Positions 58,690 to 64,000 of a stretch of 64,000 nucleotides of DNA are shown piece after piece. The translations under genes and the position numbers were made by a program. Source of the DNA: Primula veris (taxonomy: Eukaryota > Streptophyta > Magnoliopsida > Ericales > Primulaceae); NCBI GenBank assembly GCA_963682055.1, contig OY821743.1, positions 32,970,702-33,034,701 of the forward strand. The letters are read 5' to 3'. The notes under the pieces are model-generated. The model saw only the letters and a program-made list of their open reading frames with translations. It did not search any database and had not been told where the DNA came from. Within the stretch, counting starts at the first letter, position 1, and each line of letters starts with the position of its first letter.

Positions 58690-60009
58690 TACCGTTATAC
58701 TATATCAAGGAATACTTATAGAAAATGGATAAGGAAAGATTAAAATGAATGTGGGGTTGTACTAGAAATTAAACAATCAAAAAGTTATTGGCTATATACT
58801 GTACTAATAAATTATGTTAGTTTAATTAAAAATGAAATATACAATATTAGTATTGAATTGATAATTAGTTATGCTACAAAACTAAAGTAGAGATAGTACA
58901 ACATTTTTTGTTTTTGTTTTGGAAAACATCTACTCCATATGTTAATCGTCTAGTCCTCTCTTTAATTACAATAATCTTATATTTTTTTTGCCATGAAATT
59001 TGCAAAGTGAACACCCGCAACAGTCAACACTTTAAGTTTATAAAGCAATTACAAAAGTTAAAATTAATTTCATTCTATGCATATTCGTCTTAACCAAATG
59101 GACAAAAAAAAAATGATTTTATAAGCAAGGTTACCAAAGTCAAAGTTCACAAAACTCTTTTCTTCTTTAGATTTAGAACGAAAACTTAATAGATCACGCA
59201 GTAAAATTATAATCTTGTTAATTAGTTGTGAACGAGTTGACAATTCTTTTCCATTTAATTTATATTTTTTTATCAAATAATCAGTATATAAATTTTCGGT
59301 GTGATTGGATAATGGTATTGAATATACAAACACTGTCCCAAATGTATAAAGTACTTTATATTAATTTAGTTGTTATCATAAGTTCATAACACACCATCAC
59401 CTTTTTAAGCACAAAATGGACCAAAAATCAGAAAAATAAAACCTATTTAACGATTTAATAAACTTTTTAAGTTAAAATGATAAAAAGCTAAAACTAAACG
59501 GTTAAAATATCGAACTTCAATATTTTTTTTTTTATCAATTCTCCTTGCTCCTTCTATTTTAATTTAATCCTACTTTATCAAATTATATATACAATTTTGA
59601 CCAATCAAAAACTTGTATCCAACCCACCATTGGTTAACCGAGCTGAGAGAATCTATCCTTGTGGTGTACATACCCATCCGAGTTCGGATGTTTTAATTTT
59701 TTAATGTTTTGTGTGTTGATTTTTGTTTTAATATTTTGGAATAAATATCCAATGATTAACACTATCGTAAATATAGTCCATTAATAGTTAGGATGTGTCG
59801 CATACTAAAAATCCATCACATATTAATGAATCCAAAAATATCTATTCTAAAATTAATTCAAAATTAAAATTAAAAAATACTAAAAACCTAATACATGTTA
59901 ATAAAAAAATATATATATACTAAAATTAATTCAAAATTAAAACTAAAAAATATTATTGGTTGACACACCCTAAATAATAATGCAGTTTGGTGGCATCATT
60001 AAAAAAAAA

Positions 60010-60053
60010 TTACTGACGTCATCAAAAAAAATTGCTGACGTCATCAAAAACAA
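60010..60053. repeat. Two tandem copies of CTGACGTCATCAAAAA
   Basis: CTGACGTCATCAAAAA occurs at about 60013 and 60036. TGACGTCA is the palindromic core bound by many plant bZIP factors, but no gene lies nearby. Confidence 0.8.
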
Positions 60054-60074
60054 TTAAAAAATAAATTAAATAAA

Positions 60075-60366
60075 AAACAGTCTGAAAAATAAACAGTGTG
60101 AAAAACAGTCTGAAAAATAAAAAATAAAACAGTCTGAAAAATAAAAAGTCTGAAAAACAGTCTGAAAAATAAAAAAAATAAACAGTCTGAAAAATAAAAA
60201 ATAAAACAATTAAATAAAAAACAGTCTAAAAAATAAATTAATTAAAAAACAGTCTGAAAAAAAAACAGTCTGAAAAATAAATTAATTAAAAAACAGTCTG
60301 AAAAAAAAAAACAGTCTGAAAAATTAAAAAAAAACAGTCTGAAATTTTTTAAAAAACAGTCTGCAG
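60075..60366. repeat. CAGTCTGAAAAA minisatellite, 14 copies
   Basis: AACAGTCTGAAAAATAAA recurs 14 times with variable A-rich spacers (some copies as AAGTCTG, CAGTGTG or CAGTCTA). Spacing varies from about 12 to 50 bp. Non-coding. Confidence 0.92.
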
Positions 60367-60603
60367 TCATAGAAAGCAGAAATAGTTTCCAGCAAGTTCG
60401 ATGTATCCAAAATTCCAAACACGTTTAGTACTATACTACTATTCCATATGCCTTCTGAAATAAGCAATAAATCAAGAAAACAGAAAAAGAAGGATCTGAT
60501 TCTCAAGCAATTGAGTTTTCATTATATTTATTAAAACTGGGAATATAAATTTTGGCTATATTCTAACCCAAATGGTGAATGTAGACAGATAAGACGGTGA
60601 TGT

Positions 60604-60728
60604 ATATATATATATATATATATATTATGTGGGTATGTATGTGGGTATGTATGGATATATATATATATATATATATATTATGTGGGTATGTATGTATGTG
60701 GGTATGTATGTAGAGAGAGAGAGAGATT
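60604..60728. repeat. AT, GTGGGTAT and GA microsatellites, partly duplicated
   Basis: A block of (AT)n followed by TATGTGGGTATGTATG occurs twice (about 60604-60653 and 60655-60712), then a GA run. Confidence 0.9.
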
Positions 60729-60820
60729 TGGGGATAAAATGTTTTCTCTGTAAGCTGTTTTTTTTTTTTTTAGAGAGAGAATGATTAATTAGATAAATAG
60801 ATTTGTGAGAGATTTTATAT

Positions 60821-60930
60821 TGGACCAATTCTTAATTAGTTTCATAAATAATGGACCAATCCTTAAATGAATTTTATAGCCGGACCAATCCTTAAATACT
60901 TTTGTTTTCGTGGACCAATCCTTAATTTTC
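60821..60930. repeat. GGACCAATCCTTAA tandem repeat, 4 copies
   Basis: GGACCAAT(C/T)CTTAA at about 60822, 60852, 60884 and 60912, a step of about 30 bp with AT-rich spacers. Confidence 0.85.
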
Positions 60931-61576
60931 TCTAAAAGGAATTCAAAATTAAAACTAAAAAATACTATTGGTTGGCACACCCTAAATAATACTGCATCGG
61001 GTTCATATAATTGTTTTTCCATATGTCAAGACAATATAGAATTTTTTTCAAACTTTTTATTGATTTCGGATGAAATTTCACTTTTCCAGCTGCTTTGAAA
61101 AATTTCAACTTACAAAATTTCATATTTTTGCTGTTTTGAAAATTCAAGACAGGCTGTCTTGAATTTTTGAATTTTTCAAAGCAGCCAAAATCAATCATCC
61201 GAGTTCGATCATCACCAACATAAATAACCAAGTCTTAACAAGTTTTAAGTGAGAGGTCGTGACGGTGGGGTCCTACGCTAGTGTCACATGTGGATTTAGT
61301 CGATGTGCTAGTTAACAATGCTAGTCCGGACACCACTTCTATCCAAAAAAAACTTGTACCCCAAAAAAAAGTCAAATTTAATTTTATTAAAATTTAATCA
61401 CATAATTTAATTTTAAAATTTCTTTAACGTCAATTTTATTTAATTTAATTTACCAGTTAAAATTACATTGATTCGTAGGTAGTAATTTTACATGAAATAA
61501 ACTATTTAAAAAGTAAATACTCCATTTAAAGTCATGCAAACACAAATTGTCAAAGGTTGTCAAAAGACTCAAGATT

Positions 61577-62608
61577 AGAGCATCCGCATCTGTTGTCTCA
61601 AAACGTATATTTTTTAAAATTTGATGATTATGGTATAAAAAGTGTCATGCATCAGAACCCATATAAATTACCTAATTTTCATAAAACACAAAATTCACCT
61701 TATATACGATAAATGTATATGATTATCTATGTGAGTATAATAGTAAAAAACTATCATTTGGTTCATATTTTTATGTTTGAAATATTATTATAATTATTAA
61801 ACGATAATAAATAAATAAAAAGAAATAATATATGTTTATTATAAGAAAATTAATAAGAAATGTGTAATTTTTTGTAAATATAAACGATTGATTAAAAAAT
61901 ACTACATCCGTTCCTTTTTAAGTGTCTCCATTATAAATTTGTACTTTTTAAGGATATTAAGTTTTGATACATAAATTATCAATATTATACTTATAAATAT
62001 CATAATTAAAGTTAATGCATACAACTTATTCCCTAAAAATAATTGTTGTTGTAGTTATAAATGGTAAGTATATAAATCGTAAGAGAGTAAATTTGTCGTA
62101 TTATAATTAACATATTGAAAATAGAAATACTTATTTTGGAACAATTTAATATGGAATAGCTGATATTTAATTAGATACGTAGTGAATATAAAATAGGTTA
62201 GTTTTGATAAAATGGTTAACATGGTTTGCAATAATAAATGAAAATGTTGTACGGATTTTTTATGGTTTAAATTATTGGGAGTTGAAGTACAATAGAGATG
62301 AAAAAAAAAATACTAATATAAACTTTATAAAAAAACGAGTCAGTACTTTTTCACTCAAGTACAGTAGAGGTTGATTAATGTAAGAAAATGGGGAAATGTG
62401 TATGAAATGGTCAAACTATAGTTTAATGAGTTACCAAGCACGCCTATAAGACTTTTTCACATAATAAGAAAAAAGGAATTTCTTTGAGTCACGGTTAGGC
62501 ACATTGAAATGGACACGTGTCGTAATATAATTGGATATAAACTTATATGGGACCCATTTTCGGCGGTCATTGCGGATGTGATATATAGCCGCCAGTAGGC
62601 GTGCTCTG
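61577..62608. mobile_element. Possible TIR element with AGAGCA ends
   Basis: Left end AGAGCATCCGCATCTG, right end (complement) AGAGCACGCCTACTGG, in a style typical of plant DNA transposon ends. GATT flanks both sides (61573-61576, 62609-62612). The inner repeats are weak and the superfamily is not assigned. A degraded Stowaway-like copy is nested inside. Confidence 0.4.
61902..62190. mobile_element. Degraded Stowaway-like MITE related to 35052-35312
   Basis: CTACATCCGTTCCTTTTTAA and GTGTCTCC at the left, ACTTATTTTGGAAC and ATATGGAATAGC at the right, in the same order as the 35-kb element. Terminal repeats are eroded. Confidence 0.5.
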
Positions 62609-62945
62609 ATTTATTTCATCTTTTTACTGCAAAAATGTAATTTATGGACTACAGTTTTATTAAATGGAATTTATTACAGTTACAGTGTGTGAATTTTATT
62701 CATTGGACAACCATTCTAACTAGTCCTCATGCTTTATTAACAAACAGATTTTTATTTTGTTTATCTTCCTATTAATTTATGTGAAGACCCCGTGAAACCT
62801 TGAAAAACTATTTGCAAAATATTATTAATAGTTTAAAAAATTATAAATAAAAAAACTGATAAGTAACTGTTAAAATAAAAATAACTGTTTCACGTTATCA
62901 TCTCTTTTACTTATTATCTGTCTACCTTTCTCTCTCTCTCTAATA

Positions 62946-62951
<6 letters not shown>

Positions 62952-63009
<58 letters not shown>
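62952..63009. repeat. (TA)n microsatellite after a CT run
   Basis: CTCTCTCTCTC leads into about 26 TA repeats. The length in the true genome may differ, since such tracts assemble poorly. Confidence 0.95.
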
Positions 63010-63010
<1 letters not shown>

Positions 63011-63134
63011 TATTATATCTCTATTATCAAACCTCCCTTCCTATCCTAATTGCCCATCCGTTCATCAAAAATTCTATAACGGATTACAGATTTTTTCTTT
63101 GATTCACACCTATCGGGTGGACAGGTCCGCTAGT
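63008..63134 (+). mobile_element. Short Helitron-like element
   Basis: Starts TACTATTATATCTCTATTAT and ends with a CACCTATCGGGTG hairpin, a short spacer and CCGCTAGT. The 3' end is the clearest Helitron terminus on the plus strand; the 5' boundary is uncertain. Confidence 0.5.
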
Positions 63135-63912
63135 GTTAGATATGTGAGGGTTCATTTTTTCTCTTTAGGTATATTCGTAATTGTTGTCATGGTTTTACTA
63201 AGACTGAATATATGAATAACTAGTAAAATATTAATTTACACTTGAAAATTTCTTACAAACAGGAAATACAGATAGTGTATTTTAGGAGAAATGATTCTTT
63301 CACATACCCACATACATATATATTTAAATAGGGTTAATAGATAGGTGATTAGTCAAAGGACAAAAATTAATGATAAATTAATTGAGTGAGACCCGAGACG
63401 GCCCAATTTTTATTTTTTTATTTTTTTAGTTGCCTTATTGATTTTTTGTTTGTTTTGATTATTAAAAGAAGGCCTACAAAAAATATATATATTTATTTAT
63501 TTTCGAAAAGTTATTTATCCTTGCGGTGATACATCAAATTTGTAGTGAAAGGGGTGATACATCAAATTTGTAGCGAAGGAAGTGTGAGGTACACAAACAT
63601 ATAGTTAAATTAGTGATCCAAGTGTAGGTAACTAAAATAACGTTCATATATTAGTGTTATATTGTTTTATTTATCTTAGAAATATAATGAACATTCAAGT
63701 AGTTTTACGTAAAAGTAAAAATGTTGAATATTTGCAGAATTGTTGGAATTCTTTTCTTCCTCATGAAAAAACAATAATTGTTAAAACTGTTGAATATCTG
63801 CAGAATTGTTTAATTTATATTATAAATACAATGATACCGACAAATTATTTTATAATTCTTGTTTATGAGTAAGAATTTGCAATTTGGAGAAACTATAAAT
63901 TCTTACTAAATA
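63135..63912. other. Intergenic tail with small duplications
   Basis: Two short tandem repeats: GGTGATACATCAAATTTGTA at about 63526 and 63553, and GTTGAATATTTGCAGAATTG at about 63723 with a near copy at 63789. No gene found. Confidence 0.5.
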
Positions 63913-64000
63913 CTCCCTTTCGTCCTAGAAGAATAGTCAATTTAATGACAAAAAAATGTAGTCATGCTTTATTATCCTGTGCGAAACTATGTTCACTGTC
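63913..64000. mobile_element. Stowaway-type MITE, left end only
   Basis: CTCCCTTTCGTCCTAGAAG after a TA at 63911-63912 is the Stowaway terminal motif. The rest lies beyond the window. Confidence 0.55.

Larger units (their letters stand above)
59928..60996. repeat. 57-bp direct repeat pair about 1 kb apart
   Basis: 59928-59984 and 60940-60996 share AATTCAAAATTAAAACTAAA and CACACCCTAAATAAT and differ at only three positions. The DNA between them holds the CAGTCTG and GGACCAATCC minisatellites and AT/GA microsatellites. The pair could be the ends of an insertion or a segmental duplication; no reading frame supports an LTR element. Confidence 0.8.

Noticed and set aside
60075..60366. Evenly recurring CAGTCTG units as a CRISPR-like array
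   Set aside because: The host is a plant, spacers are A-rich filler of variable length and not unique, and no cas genes exist; it is a minisatellite.
59928..60996. An LTR retrotransposon bounded by the 57-bp direct repeats
   Set aside because: Repeats are far too short for LTRs, no TG..CA ends, primer-binding site or coding sequence lies between them.

Overview
This is nuclear DNA of a flowering plant, very probably a eudicot. The sequence is AT-rich, genes have many introns with GT..AG borders, and three gene families with close Arabidopsis relatives are present (a GEM-like GRAM protein, ASG2, and SAC51 with its conserved upstream ORF). The intergenic space is full of plant-type hAT, Stowaway, Mutator and Helitron non-autonomous elements and a Ty3/Gypsy retrotransposon. 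The species cannot be named from the sequence.

Layout. 1-5.4 kb: 5' half of a decayed minus-strand Ty3/Gypsy element (LTR, primer-binding site, gag, protease, RT, RNase H), cut by the window edge. 5.7-12.7 kb: a complete 4-exon plus-strand gene for a 260-aa GEM-like/FIP1-like GRAM-domain protein. Its 3.1-kb first intron holds two Helitron-like elements and a degenerate array built from copies of the exon 2 acceptor; its second intron holds a hAT MITE with perfect target duplications. 13.2-14.2 kb: a 952-bp hAT-type element. 16.0-17.0 kb: a two-exon minus-strand gene for a 192-aa C4HC3 (PHD-like) zinc-finger protein. 19.5-34.7 kb: a complete 19-exon minus-strand gene for the 760-aa WD40/TPR protein ASG2, ending in a CaaX box. 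35.0-35.6 kb: a Stowaway and a hAT MITE side by side. 40.2-44.0 kb: a minus-strand SAC51-type bHLH gene with an intronless main ORF and, in the spliced 5' leader, the 53-codon conserved uORF known for thermospermine-responsive translation. 44.4-64 kb: no gene found; MITEs, Helitron-like repeats, a retroelement fragment with palindromic repeats, minisatellites and microsatellites.

The three larger genes share one feature not explained by coding content: each has a long first intron (the SAC51 one lies in the 5' leader) filled with a degenerate tandem array (units about 60-150, 144 and 200 bp). In the GEM-like gene the unit carries a copy of the intron-exon 2 border, and in SAC51 one unit carries a copy of the exon 1 donor region. 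This is the least expected structure in the window.

The genes are not an operon. From family knowledge, ASG2 (a CUL4-DDB1 substrate-receptor candidate and ABA-related regulator) and GEM-like proteins (often ABA-responsive) both touch ABA biology, and SAC51 acts in xylem and stem growth through thermospermine; co-regulation is not shown here. All gene models were built by reading splice sites and frame by eye, with no alignment or transcript evidence.
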